A stretch of 64,000 nucleotides of DNA from JAZTYK01 sp045636925 (GCA_045636925.1 JAZTYK010000001.1:1-64000), one strand, 5' to 3'. Shown: positions 51,108 to 60,250, counted from the stretch's first letter. The notes: generated by a model from the letters alone, not told the origin. Made by a program: numbers and translations.

Positions 51108-51123
51108 GTTCGTTTTTTGTTCG
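51108..51123 (-). promoter_or_regulatory. Two direct CGAAC half-sites upstream of recA
   Basis: CGAAC on the reverse strand occurs at 51112-51108 and 51123-51119, exactly 11 bp apart and just upstream of the -35 box. Firmicutes LexA boxes are inverted (CGAAC....GTTCG), so these direct half-sites are a weak operator candidate. Confidence 0.35.
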
Positions 51124-51130
51124 ATATTTT

Positions 51131-51844
51131 TTAGAATAAATAGTATCGCAATGCCGTCTCTGCAATTTCTTTCATAATCTGGAACATTTCCTCAACGCCC
51201 CATGCTTCTTCCCGGAAATACATAGACACCGGGGCATATCGGTTGCAGTCCGCATTGCCGTCCCGTTTGAACACATAGGTGTGATTCAGGGGGTAAAATT
51301 CGTTGAGCACACTGACTTTCGCCAATACAGTTTTGGACTCCGGTGCAAAATCACAGCCCCAGCCAAAGCAGACAAAGGGTGTAATGCGTTCCTGGTTCAT
51401 CATGGCACGAATACCGGTCAGATTTTTGCCCAGGCGCTCGATAGCATTGCCGGTGGCCTGCTTTTCTTTGCCTTCCTTCTGTCGTTCATCGTTGGTGCCC
51501 TGGCGCTTGATTTCTGCAAAGAGCAACGGCATCCGCAACCCCGTGGTGCAATCTTCCAAGAAAAGGATGCCCCCATCCGGCACGATCTTTCGATCCAGAT
51601 ACTGAACATCAAACTCTGCCCGGATGCCTCTGCAACGGATATATGCCACCATTTCCTCATTGGTGATGGCGTGCTCAAATACGATCTGATGATTCGGAAA
51701 AGTCTTGGCAAAGTCAAACCGCTGATGCAAGTAAGCATTCACCATTTCCATAGCCCGATAAATAGCCTTGTCATCCTTTTTGGACTTCACATTTTTCGGC
51801 TTATGCTGTTCTGTTCTGCTACGCAAGGATTCAGATTGACTCAT
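51131..51844 (-). CDS. EcoRI-family type II restriction endonuclease
   Basis: A 237-aa protein that aligns along most of its length with EcoRI/RsrI. It starts with an RTEQHK segment like EcoRI. The PD...(E)xK catalytic site is VPDGGI (Pro89-Asp90) with LFAEIKRQG (Glu111, Lys113), nearly the same numbering as in EcoRI. The recognition segment GNAIERLGKN (132-141) matches GNAIERSHKN of EcoRI. The C-terminal EMFQIMKEIAETALRY also matches. It is about 40 residues shorter than EcoRI. It overlaps its methylase by 14 nt. GAATTC is the likeliest target, by inference. Confidence 0.92.
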   Translation of the reverse strand: MSQSESLRSRTEQHKPKNVKSKKDDKAIYRAMEMVNAYLHQRFDFAKTFPNHQIVFEHAITNEEMVAYIRCRGIRAEFDVQYLDRKIVPDGGILFLEDCTTGLRMPLLFAEIKRQGTNDERQKEGKEKQATGNAIERLGKNLTGIRAMMNQERITPFVCFGWGCDFAPESKTVLAKVSVLNEFYPLNHTYVFKRDGNADCNRYAPVSMYFREEAWGVEEMFQIMKEIAETALRYYLF

Positions 51845-52949
51845 GCTTATTCTCCTTTTCTACCACAAACAGATATTCCGACACCTTGATGCTGCGCTGG
51901 CGCAGGTTTCGGCTGGCCCGATAGGTAGGATATACGATCTCCCGGCGCTCTACGCGGCCATATCGGCCAAGCAGCTCTTCCATCTCCTCCAGCGTGATGA
52001 AACCCTCGGAGTTATAGGAAATCAGCAAAAACCGTGCCGGCAAATCCCGCACCAGTGCCTCCATCGCATCCAGTGCCTTCTGTCGTTTGTTATAATCCGA
52101 GCGATTCCACCCTTCCGGGATGCCGGATACCAAACTCAGTTTTCCGGGCAGGCGGTTTTCGGCGATCACGTTCAGCATAAAGTAGTTGGAGCCGTAAGGA
52201 TGCTGGTTATAAGGCGGATCCAGATACACCAGATCCTGCATGGGCAGCTTTTCTGCCAAGGTGTTTACATCCTCCTGACAGATTACCGTCTTACAATCGA
52301 AATCCGACAGTACCGGCGGCTGCAGGGTGACCTTACCTAAAATACGAGTCAGAGCATTTTCTCCGTTGCCGCCAAACTTGCCGATGCCCGTTTTGCTGTC
52401 CTTATAAAAGCCTTTGAACACGCCGCCGGTATTGGTGTGCACCGATGCCGCATACAGCAGCGGACCCAGCAAAAAGGGACGCAGCGCTGGGGCTTCCTGC
52501 TCCATGGCTGCCCGATAGGTATCCATGCGCAGGGCGTTGTCCCGGGTATAAAACACCCGCTCCCCGGGCTGAATATCTCCGTCATCCTTAGGTGCATAAT
52601 GGGTTGACACCAAGCCTTCCACCGGATGCTCCGTCGCCTTCTCCAGCCGCTCCAAAGCTTCCTCTACCTGCTCTGCCGGATAATCTGCCCGATTGCACAG
52701 ATAGCATTCTGCCAAAATGCGGCTATAGGTCTCCAGATCGTTCACCGTCAGTGTTTCCGCGTGCTGCTTCAGCAGACGGGACACCACGCCAGAGCCGGCA
52801 AACAAGTCGGCGCAAACCAATTTTTTACCATCCAGCTTCTTCCGGATACGCTGCACCTCGGCATCGATTTGCGGCAGCAACGCCCGCTTATTGCCAATGT
52901 ATGTAATGATCTGTTCCTGCAAATAAGCAGGGTTTTCCTTGTTATTCAT
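51831..52949 (-). CDS. D12-class DNA adenine methyltransferase (R-M partner)
   Basis: A 372-aa N6-adenine DNA methylase of the D12 (Dam-like, alpha) class. Motif X is TYIGNKRALLP (16-26), motif I is DLFAGSGVVS (48-57), and motif IV is DPPYN near 244. It should protect host sites from the endonuclease encoded next. The EcoRI enzyme is normally paired with a different methylase lineage, so this pairing is unusual. I choose 52949 over the preceding ATG since GGAG is then 5-6 nt away. It overlaps prmC by 8 nt. Confidence 0.9.
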   Translation of the reverse strand: MNNKENPAYLQEQIITYIGNKRALLPQIDAEVQRIRKKLDGKKLVCADLFAGSGVVSRLLKQHAETLTVNDLETYSRILAECYLCNRADYPAEQVEEALERLEKATEHPVEGLVSTHYAPKDDGDIQPGERVFYTRDNALRMDTYRAAMEQEAPALRPFLLGPLLYAASVHTNTGGVFKGFYKDSKTGIGKFGGNGENALTRILGKVTLQPPVLSDFDCKTVICQEDVNTLAEKLPMQDLVYLDPPYNQHPYGSNYFMLNVIAENRLPGKLSLVSGIPEGWNRSDYNKRQKALDAMEALVRDLPARFLLISYNSEGFITLEEMEELLGRYGRVERREIVYPTYRASRNLRQRSIKVSEYLFVVEKENKHESI

Positions 52950-53805
52950 CATCTCTCCGCATACCCAGCACCACACGCTCGATGCCGGTCAAATCGTTAC
53001 GCACCTGCACATTTTTGTATCCGGCTTCTTCCAGGATCCGGGCTACGTCCTCAAACTGTCCCAGACCCACTTCAAAGGCCAGCACGCCGCCGTTATGCAG
53101 GCTGTTAAAATATCCTGTCGCCACCGCACGGTAAAAGTCCAGACCGTCCTCGCCGCCGTCCAACGCCATGTGAGGCTCTTTCTGCACTTCCACGTCCAGC
53201 GTGGGGATTTCATGACTGGGGATGTAGGGCGGATTGCACACGATCATGTGGAATCTCCCCAATGCCGCAGGCGGCATTGTCTTGGCATCCAGCACTGCGG
53301 TCAACGCCTTGCCGGTGAGGTGATGCCGGATCAGATTCCGCTGGGCAACCTCCAAAGCTGCCTCCGACAGATCCGCCAGCACCGCTGTGACACCCTCTAC
53401 ATTCTTCAGCACAGAAATTGCCAGGCATCCGCTGCCGCAACACAGATCCAGCAGTCTGCTTCTGCTGCGGCTTTCCAGCAGGGTAATGGCGGTTTCTGCC
53501 AGAGTCTCGGTATCTGCCCGAGGGATCAGCGTATCCTTGGTCACCTCCAGCGGGATACCGTAAAACTCCCATCTTCCGGTAATATGCTGCAAGGGCGTGC
53601 CGGAAAGGCGCAGCGCCTTCAGCTGGTCAATGCGGGCCTGCATCTCGTCAAAGACCCACAGATGCTTCTTCATAAAAAATGCTTCGGGCTGGATTTCCAT
53701 TGCATAGCACACCAGTTCCCGTGCTTCGATCTGGTATCCGGCAACCCCTGCATCGCGCAGTTCCCGCCGCAGATCCAAATACGCTTCATTGACCGTCCGT
53801 ACCAT
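52942..53805 (-). CDS. prmC: Release factor glutamine methyltransferase
   Basis: A 287-aa enzyme that methylates the GGQ glutamine of RF1 and RF2. The N-terminal helical domain precedes a Rossmann domain with LLDLCCGSGCLAISVL and the signature CNPPYIPS. ITGRWEFYG and PRADTETL are also typical. Its ATG overlaps the DUF1385 stop by 1 nt. prfA, its usual neighbour, is missing; the restriction-modification genes follow instead. Confidence 0.95.
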   Translation of the reverse strand: MVRTVNEAYLDLRRELRDAGVAGYQIEARELVCYAMEIQPEAFFMKKHLWVFDEMQARIDQLKALRLSGTPLQHITGRWEFYGIPLEVTKDTLIPRADTETLAETAITLLESRSRSRLLDLCCGSGCLAISVLKNVEGVTAVLADLSEAALEVAQRNLIRHHLTGKALTAVLDAKTMPPAALGRFHMIVCNPPYIPSHEIPTLDVEVQKEPHMALDGGEDGLDFYRAVATGYFNSLHNGGVLAFEVGLGQFEDVARILEEAGYKNVQVRNDLTGIERVVLGMRRDDE

Positions 53806-54740
53806 TACCAGCGGTCCTCCTTCTCATTTTCGGGAATGACACTTTCCAGTGCCATAATGGCAACTTCCAGCATCCCGTCCTCGGGCTCCTGGGTGGTAAA
53901 GCGCTGCATCAGCAGACCGGGCGCCCGCAGGGCATTGGTCAGCCAGTTGTCGTGTCGTCCCACAAAACGGTTAAACTCATAGCTGATGGCCACGATCACC
54001 GGCAAAAACAGCAGTCGGATGCAGACACGTACCAAAGGATTGGTCCATGTAAACAGCGAATAAAACAAAATGCTGATGATCATCACCACAAACAAAAAGC
54101 TGGTGCCGCAGCGGGGATGAAAGCGGCTGTGCTTCCGTGCGTTTTCTACTGTCAGTTCCTCGCCGGCCTCATAGCAGGCAATGGTTTTGTGTTCAGCGCC
54201 ATGGTACATATAAGTGCGGGCAACATCCTTTTCCTTGCTGGTCAGCCACAAAAATGCCAAGAACACCAGAATGCGAATGCCACCCTCGATGAGATTGCGC
54301 AGCACAGAATGCAGTCCGTCACCGAAGAGACCGGCCACCAGTGTGGGCAGCAGGATAAACAGTACCACCGGCATCAGAACGCCCAATACCAGAGCAATAG
54401 AAATAGATGCCTGATCCACAGCCTTTTGACCGAACTTGTTCACCAGCCAGGTCTCGACTTTTCCCTTTTCGGCTTCTTCCTCTTCCACAAAAAACTCAGC
54501 GGAATAAGTGAGCGCATTCACGCCGTATTTCATGCTGTCCCAAAAGTTCACCACACCACGGATAAAGGGCCACCGGCACCAGGCAGGGTGACTCAGGCTG
54601 CCCACCGGTTCTACCTTGTTGACCAGTTCGCCGTCGGGCTTGCGCACCACGATACTGCTTTGCTTCGGTCCACGCATCAAAATGCCTTCGATCAGCGCCT
54701 GACCGCCAATGGTGGTACGCTTGCAGATTTTTTCGCTCAT
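53805..54740 (-). CDS. DUF1385-family membrane protein
   Basis: A 311-aa membrane protein of the DUF1385 family. It has TTIGGQALIEGILMRGP at the N terminus, then RGVVNFWDSMKYG, about four to five helices, and conserved YHGAEHKTIACYE and HPRCGTSFLF. Function is unknown, but linkage to prmC and rpmE/prfA is widespread in Clostridia. GGAGG lies before 54740. It overlaps the histidine kinase stop by 1 nt. Confidence 0.93.
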   Translation of the reverse strand: MSEKICKRTTIGGQALIEGILMRGPKQSSIVVRKPDGELVNKVEPVGSLSHPAWCRWPFIRGVVNFWDSMKYGVNALTYSAEFFVEEEEAEKGKVETWLVNKFGQKAVDQASISIALVLGVLMPVVLFILLPTLVAGLFGDGLHSVLRNLIEGGIRILVFLAFLWLTSKEKDVARTYMYHGAEHKTIACYEAGEELTVENARKHSRFHPRCGTSFLFVVMIISILFYSLFTWTNPLVRVCIRLLFLPVIVAISYEFNRFVGRHDNWLTNALRAPGLLMQRFTTQEPEDGMLEVAIMALESVIPENEKEDRW

Positions 54741-56203
54741 TACTCTTGATCCTCCGATTTCTGCACGTACAAGGGCATCCGAATGCACACATCCGTTCCC
54801 TCGCCGTACACGCTGGAAATCTCCAGCGTTCCGCCATGCAACTCTACAATCTCATTACACACAGCCAGACCAATGCCGGTACCACGGCCCTTGGCACTGC
54901 CTTTGAAGAATTTTTCTTTAATCCGCGGCAGTTCCTCTGCGGGAATGCCTTGTCCAAAGTCACGGATACGTACCACGCAGGCGCTGTTTCCCACGCCCAT
55001 GGTCACCTCTATCCGGTCACCGTCCTGCCCGTATTTGCCGGCATTGTCGATGATGTTTAAAAACACCTGCTTCATGCGGTTTCGGTCGGCATTCACCAGC
55101 ACCGGCACTTCGGGCTCAGTGTAATCCACCCGCAAGCCGCTTTGCGCCAGCATATCCCGATAAATAAATACCGCGTCGTACAACTCACCCCGCAGATCCA
55201 CCGGTTCGGTCTGCAGGCGCAGACGGCCGCTTTCCATGCGAGAGAAATCCAGCAGTTCTTCCACCATTTGGTTCAAGCGCCCGGTCTCCTTGTGCACGAT
55301 ACGCATACCTGCGCTGCGCAAAGCCGGATCTTCCTCGTCCATCAGCGTTTCCGTCCAGCCCTTGATGGCAGTCAGCGGTGTCCGCAGTTCATGAGACACC
55401 GAAGAAATAAAATCATTCTTCACCTGCTCCATCCGTGCCAATTCCGCACTCATCCCATTCAGCGTGGTACACAGCTCGCCGATCTCATCGTTAAAAGCCA
55501 CATCCAGTCGTGCGCCGTACTGACCGCTTTTGATGGTCTGCGCCAGCTGATTGATCTGCAGGATGGGCGCCACGATAGACCGGATAAACAGGCTGTTGGC
55601 CACGATAATGATTCCCGACAGAAAAATCATCAGTCCGCCGATCAGCAGATACATCTGCAGCAGCTGCGCATCCAGCAGCTTGGTGGCACTGACATAGCGC
55701 ACGCCACCCAGCAGCGCGCCATTTTGATCATATACCGGCGCAGTGACCGCAATCAGCCGTTGGCCGGTATTATCAGCACCAATATAGGTGTGCGCCTCAC
55801 CGATGGAAAAGGCGGTTTGCGCCTCACCGGTAGACGGTTTTGCACCTGCTATGATACCCATCGAAGAAAACAACACCCGACCATACTCGTTCAGCACCTG
55901 CATTTCCAGCTTATCCGCATCGCCAAACTCCTGTACCAAATCGGCAGAGAACCCATAAAACGTGCTGTAGGTGTCGCTGGCATACCGGGCAATATATCCC
56001 GAAGTGCTGTTTGCGCGGGTCTCCAGTTCTGCCTGCATGGCGCCATAGTAATAATTATACAGTGCAGCATCCATTACCACCATCAGCAAAATCATGGCAG
56101 CCAAAACTACGCTGATGTTATTAAACAACCAGCGTTTTTTGATGCCCCGGGGAAGCAAACGCTTCCAACCGGCGGATTTTGCAGACTGGGTCATGTGCTC
56201 CAT
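54740..56203 (-). CDS. Sensor histidine kinase
   Basis: A 487-aa two-component sensor. Two transmembrane helices (about 32-50 and 185-207) flank an extracellular domain of about 135 residues. HAMP follows, then HisKA with the phospho-acceptor His in SSVSHELRTPLTAIKGW, and HATPase with NIIDNAGKYG, RDFGQGIP and GTGIGLAVCNEIVELHGG. It should phosphorylate the regulator encoded 7 nt upstream. The operon also includes a lipoprotein that may be part of the sensor. Confidence 0.95.
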   Translation of the reverse strand: MEHMTQSAKSAGWKRLLPRGIKKRWLFNNISVVLAAMILLMVVMDAALYNYYYGAMQAELETRANSTSGYIARYASDTYSTFYGFSADLVQEFGDADKLEMQVLNEYGRVLFSSMGIIAGAKPSTGEAQTAFSIGEAHTYIGADNTGQRLIAVTAPVYDQNGALLGGVRYVSATKLLDAQLLQMYLLIGGLMIFLSGIIIVANSLFIRSIVAPILQINQLAQTIKSGQYGARLDVAFNDEIGELCTTLNGMSAELARMEQVKNDFISSVSHELRTPLTAIKGWTETLMDEEDPALRSAGMRIVHKETGRLNQMVEELLDFSRMESGRLRLQTEPVDLRGELYDAVFIYRDMLAQSGLRVDYTEPEVPVLVNADRNRMKQVFLNIIDNAGKYGQDGDRIEVTMGVGNSACVVRIRDFGQGIPAEELPRIKEKFFKGSAKGRGTGIGLAVCNEIVELHGGTLEISSVYGEGTDVCIRMPLYVQKSEDQE

Positions 56204-56210
56204 CTGTCTG

Positions 56211-56900
56211 TTATCCTTCCCACTTATAGCCGTAACCCCAAACGGTCAAAAGATGTCTGGGTTGTCCGGCATTCACTTCGATTTTCAGGCGCAGGCGGCG
56301 GATGTTCACATCAACCACCTTCAGGTCGCCCTGATAGGCTTCGCCCCATACTTTATGCAGCAGGTCTTCTCTGGAAATCGCCTTGCCCGCGTTCTCCAAA
56401 AAGAACTTCATAATCATAAACTCCACCTGCGTCAGTTCGATGCGCTCTCCCTTGCGGGACAGTTCTCTGCTGCGCAGATTCAGTCGGAAGTCACCGGATT
56501 CCAATACTTCTCCGGCAAAATCCTGTCCCCCAAGTCGGCGGTACAGCGCATCCACGCGGGCTACCAGCTCGGCCACCGAGAAGGGCTTTGTCACATAGTC
56601 ATCGGCACCGGTCATCAAACCGGTGACCCGGTCACTTTCCTGACTCAGCGCCGTCAGCATGATTACACCCATCTTGCTGCCCATACCACGGATTCTGCGG
56701 CAAACATCAAAGCCGCTCATGTCGGGCAGCATCACATCCAGCAGTGCAATGCTCACATCGTTATGCTCGCGAAGATAATCCAAAGCCTCCTGTCCGGTGG
56801 CACATTCCACTGTTTCATAGCCGCTGCGTTTCAGATTGATGACCACAAACGCGCGGATGCTTTCTTCATCTTCCATTACAAGAACTTTTTTCTGCATCAT
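56211..56900 (-). CDS. OmpR/PhoB-family response regulator
   Basis: A 229-aa regulator: a receiver domain with phospho-acceptor Asp55 (ALLDVMLPD), the conserved Thr/Lys (VIMLTAL, YVTKPFS), and a winged-helix DNA-binding domain (ELTQVEFMIMKFFLENAG ... VDVNIRRLRLKIE ... VWGYGYKWEG). The ATG overlaps the lipoprotein stop by 4 nt. It would control genes in response to the envelope signal sensed by the kinase. Confidence 0.96.
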   Translation of the reverse strand: MMQKKVLVMEDEESIRAFVVINLKRSGYETVECATGQEALDYLREHNDVSIALLDVMLPDMSGFDVCRRIRGMGSKMGVIMLTALSQESDRVTGLMTGADDYVTKPFSVAELVARVDALYRRLGGQDFAGEVLESGDFRLNLRSRELSRKGERIELTQVEFMIMKFFLENAGKAISREDLLHKVWGEAYQGDLKVVDVNIRRLRLKIEVNAGQPRHLLTVWGYGYKWEG

Positions 56901-58249
56901 TCGTTGCCTCCTTCCAGAGAGCTATTCATCTGGCAAAACAACTGCTTCACCATTTCGTCCGTCAGGGAATATCCATCCACCATTTCTTCCTGCGGCAAGG
57001 TGTATCCGTATAAAATCTCGCCGTCTTCATTCAGCGGCTTTGCCGCATAATTCCGCGCTCTGTTCCGCGCCCGTTCTTCTCCCTGGAATGCCCAGATGGT
57101 CAACAGCACCCGCTTGCGCAGCTGCTGATTTTCCACATCTGCATCCCAGACATAAAATACGGTTTCAGAGGTGTTTTCTTGGTGGCTATACTCCACATGC
57201 ACACCGGCACTGATTTCCGCAGGCCAAGCTTCCGGCCACAGCAACGCCCAGTGTTCCTCCACATTGTGGTATGCTGCCGCTACTGTCTTGGCTTCTCCGA
57301 CCTGAAGAGATTCCCAAAGGATGCGCTTTTGCCCATCCCCTTCCGCATCTGCAAAGGCAGCTGCCGGCAAATCCAGCAAGCCATCCCCATTGATGTCATA
57401 AGCCGGTACGGCCACCTTTCTCCAATAAGCTGCGCCCGAACCCGAAATCGGATCCCTCGTCAGGTTATCCATTTTTTCACCATCAAAGGTCAGCACATCG
57501 GTAACAAATCCGCCGCCCTTGGCAGTGCTGTCTACCACAAGCGTGACAGCGTCTTTCATCACACTGTCATACCGTAGCTTCAGCACGCTTTGCGCCTCTG
57601 TGCACAAAGCTGCCTGCGTCAGAACCCGGTAGCTTGCGCCTTCCAGCTGATACACACATGCAGAGAGCGCTTCGTTTCCCTTCACCGGCCGCACAAAGGT
57701 CAGTTCTTCTACCCCGTCCTTATCCAGATCTTTGGGCAGACATGCGCTGTACTGCAGATCCAGCATGGTAAACAATTCGTTGCCGCCCACACCGGCCACC
57801 GTCATGCCATAGTAACGGGCTTCATTTTCATAAGCCCAACTGACCGCCAAAGCCCGCTGTCCCTGCGTGCCGCGGCTGAAAAACCGGATTTCACGAATAC
57901 CAATGCCAACGCCGGTCAGCTTTCCAAGCCAGGTGCAGCTTTGACTTTCCATGCGGAACACATGCACCTCGGGCACGCCGTCCTTGGACAAAAACAGTCC
58001 AAGGGCTTCTTCTTTTCCATCACCGTTCAGATCTGCCAGCTGTACCGAAGAACGCATGGTCCCGGTACTTGCCACCGCATAAGAAGCCCCCTCAGCCAGA
58101 ATCTTATCCAGTTCTTTTTGCAAATAACGATACCGTCCGGAAAGTTCGGGCAAGGCAAACAGGCTGTCCCTCTCATTCAGGTTACAGCCTGCACACAGCA
58201 GCACGAAAAGTGCCAGAATTACACAAAGTAAAAAGCGCTTGTATTTCAT
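56897..58249 (-). CDS. Lipoprotein with Asp-rich (VCBS/FG-GAP-like) repeats
   Basis: A 450-aa predicted lipoprotein: signal peptide with lipobox (LLCAGC) and several calcium-loop-type repeats, DLNGDGKEEAL (about residue 68), DLDKDGVEEL and DINGDGLLDL. These resemble EF-hand-like loops in beta-propeller proteins. It overlaps the response regulator start by 4 nt, so it belongs to the two-component operon and may present the signal to the kinase. The ATG at 58249 has no ribosome binding site and lies 6 nt after TGG-TACAAT, so the message may be leaderless; a GTG at 58273 is the alternative start. Confidence 0.82.
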   Translation of the reverse strand: MKYKRFLLCVILALFVLLCAGCNLNERDSLFALPELSGRYRYLQKELDKILAEGASYAVASTGTMRSSVQLADLNGDGKEEALGLFLSKDGVPEVHVFRMESQSCTWLGKLTGVGIGIREIRFFSRGTQGQRALAVSWAYENEARYYGMTVAGVGGNELFTMLDLQYSACLPKDLDKDGVEELTFVRPVKGNEALSACVYQLEGASYRVLTQAALCTEAQSVLKLRYDSVMKDAVTLVVDSTAKGGGFVTDVLTFDGEKMDNLTRDPISGSGAAYWRKVAVPAYDINGDGLLDLPAAAFADAEGDGQKRILWESLQVGEAKTVAAAYHNVEEHWALLWPEAWPAEISAGVHVEYSHQENTSETVFYVWDADVENQQLRKRVLLTIWAFQGEERARNRARNYAAKPLNEDGEILYGYTLPQEEMVDGYSLTDEMVKQLFCQMNSSLEGGNE

Positions 58250-58355
58250 GTTTTCATTGTACCATAAACACACGCATTTTCATAGTGGAAAGTAAAAAAA
58301 ATCACATTTTCCCACTGTAATCTGCAGACAATTTTCCCCGGTAACAGATGGCATG

Positions 58356-58387
58356 AAAAAGACCCGCAGGCCGTTTGCCTGCGGGTC
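58356..58387 (-). terminator. Terminator after asnS
   Basis: GACCCGCAGGC / GCCTGCGGGTC stem; reverse-strand reading ends in TCTTTTTC. Confidence 0.9.
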
Positions 58388-58403
58388 AGATATATCTTGC
58401 AAA

Positions 58404-59798
58404 TTAGAACTCGGCGCTGCCCACAGTACGGGGGAAGGGCAGAACGTCGCGGATGTTGCCAACACCGGTCAGATACATCACCAGACGCTCAAAACCGATG
58501 CCGAAGCCGGAGTGCTTGGTGGTGCCGTACTTGCGCAGCTCCAGATACCACCAATAGATCTTCTCGTCCAGGCCCTGCTCGCGGATGATCTCCTGCAGCA
58601 CTTCCAGACGCTCCTCACGCTGGCTGCCGCCGGTCATCTCACCGATGCCGGGAACCAGCATATCGCAGGCGGCAACGGTCTTTCCGTCGTCGTTGCGGCG
58701 CATATAGAATGCCTTGATCTCCTTGGGATAGTCGGTGACAAAGACGGGCTTCTTAAAGATCTGCTCGGTCAGATAACGCTCATGCTCGGTCTGCAGGTCG
58801 CAGCCCCAGTATACGGGGAACTCGAACTGATCCTTGTGCTGCTCCAGAATCTTCACCGCCTCGGTATAGGTGATGCGGCCAAAGTCCTCACTCTCTGCCA
58901 CAGCGGTCAGACGCTCCAACAGACCCTTGTCCACAAACTGATTCAGGAATGCCATCTCGTCGGGGCACTTGTCCAGCACATAACGAATGACAAACTTGAT
59001 GCAAGCCTCTTCCAGATCCATGATGTCACTGAGTTCGGCAAAAGCCACCTCGGGCTCGATCATCCAGAACTCGGCAGCATGACGGGTGGTGTTGCTGCGC
59101 TCTGCGCGGAAGGTGGGGCCAAAGGTATAGATCTTACCGAAAGCCTGGGCAAAGATCTCGCCCTCCAGCTGACCGGAAACCGTCAGGTTGGCAGGTGCAT
59201 TAAAGAAATCCTTGCTGAAATCCACATTGCCCTGCTCGTCCTTGGGCACATTCTGCAGATCCAGGGTGGTTACCTGGAACATAGCGCCGGCACCCTCGGC
59301 ATCACTGGCGGTGATGAGGGGGGTATGCACATAGATAAAGCCCTGATCCTGGAAGAACTGATGGATGGCCATGGCAGCGGTGCTGCGGATACGCATCACA
59401 GAGTTAAACAGGTTGGTACGGGGACGCAGATGCTGGATGGTACGCAGATACTCCAGAGTGTGACGCTTCTTCTGCAGGGGATACTCGGGGGGGCAATCAC
59501 CCTCCAGTACCAGCGTTTCAGCCTTCAGCTCTACAGGCTGCTTGGGATTGGGAGAAGCAACCACTTCACCCTCTACGGTGATGGCACAGCCAACGTTCAG
59601 GCCTGCAGCCTGTGCATAGTATGCGTTATCTGCGTCAAACACCACCTGCAGGTTCTTGACCACAGAGCCGTCATTCAGTTCTACAAAGGCGCAAGCCTTT
59701 ACGTCGCGGGCGGTACGAACCCAGCCCTGCAGCTTGACCTTTTTGCCTACATATGCTTCGTGCTGATGCAGCACTTCTCTTACGGTTACAACAGACAT
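58404..59798 (-). CDS. asnS: Asparaginyl-tRNA synthetase
   Basis: A 464-aa class IIb synthetase. The N-terminal OB fold binds the anticodon (VKLQGWVRTARDVKACAFVELNDGS). The catalytic core has FRAERSNTTRHAAEFWMIEPEVAF (motif 2) and GFGIGFERLVMYLTG (motif 3). The absence of the AspRS insertion and the WRTARD text favour AsnRS. It lies 27 nt after the TSCPD gene stop on the same strand, so cotranscription is likely. Confidence 0.96.
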   Translation of the reverse strand: MSVVTVREVLHQHEAYVGKKVKLQGWVRTARDVKACAFVELNDGSVVKNLQVVFDADNAYYAQAAGLNVGCAITVEGEVVASPNPKQPVELKAETLVLEGDCPPEYPLQKKRHTLEYLRTIQHLRPRTNLFNSVMRIRSTAAMAIHQFFQDQGFIYVHTPLITASDAEGAGAMFQVTTLDLQNVPKDEQGNVDFSKDFFNAPANLTVSGQLEGEIFAQAFGKIYTFGPTFRAERSNTTRHAAEFWMIEPEVAFAELSDIMDLEEACIKFVIRYVLDKCPDEMAFLNQFVDKGLLERLTAVAESEDFGRITYTEAVKILEQHKDQFEFPVYWGCDLQTEHERYLTEQIFKKPVFVTDYPKEIKAFYMRRNDDGKTVAACDMLVPGIGEMTGGSQREERLEVLQEIIREQGLDEKIYWWYLELRKYGTTKHSGFGIGFERLVMYLTGVGNIRDVLPFPRTVGSAEF

Positions 59799-59825
59799 AG
59801 TCGTTTCCTTCTTTACAACAAACTT

Positions 59826-60080
59826 TTATTCAGCCAGCGCCTTCTGCAGTGCCTTGGCGATCTGATCGGGACAAGAGGTGGGCTTGGTTCTGCACCGGAT
59901 ACCGCTCATGCGCTCAATGGCATCCTGTGCCTTCATGCCCTTCAGCAGGGAAGAAATGCCCTTCAGATTGCCATCGCAGCCACCGTAGATCTTGATGTCA
60001 GTGATCACATCGTCTTCCAGCACAATGTCATACTGCACGCTGCACACGCCGGTGGGGCGGTAAGTAATATTCTTGGTCAT
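59826..60080 (-). CDS. TSCPD-domain protein (TIGR03905-like)
   Basis: An 84-aa protein of the TSCPD type. It has the C-terminal motif TSCPDQIAKAL, the central GGCDGNLKGIS, and a conserved Cys in RPTGVCSVQYD. The domain also occurs in ribonucleotide reductases and in stand-alone clostridial proteins of unknown function, where its Cys residues may bind metal or a nucleotide. Good ribosome binding site (AAAGGA). A promoter lies 55-83 nt upstream. Confidence 0.92.
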   Translation of the reverse strand: MTKNITYRPTGVCSVQYDIVLEDDVITDIKIYGGCDGNLKGISSLLKGMKAQDAIERMSGIRCRTKPTSCPDQIAKALQKALAE

Positions 60081-60134
60081 AGTATATCGATCCTTTCTGC
60101 AGGGATACTCCCTGCATCATCTCATATCTAAGTT

Positions 60135-60163
60135 AGTTTATCACAAAAACCCCTGCTTGTCTA
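60135..60163 (-). promoter_or_regulatory. Promoter for TSCPD-asnS
   Basis: Reverse strand: TAGACA (60163-60158), 17-nt spacer, TAAACT (60140-60135). Confidence 0.55.
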
Positions 60164-60185
60164 CTGCGGAAAAGAAAAAATCCTC

Positions 60186-60221
60186 GTAAAAACCGCCCCG
60201 GAAGACTCCCTCCGGGGCGGT
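60186..60221 (-). terminator. Terminator after threonine aldolase gene
   Basis: ACCGCCCCGGA / TCCGGGGCGGT stem, then TTTTTACG on the reverse strand. Confidence 0.9.
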
Positions 60222-60250
60222 AAATACCTGTATTCGTAACCAAGCGATCT

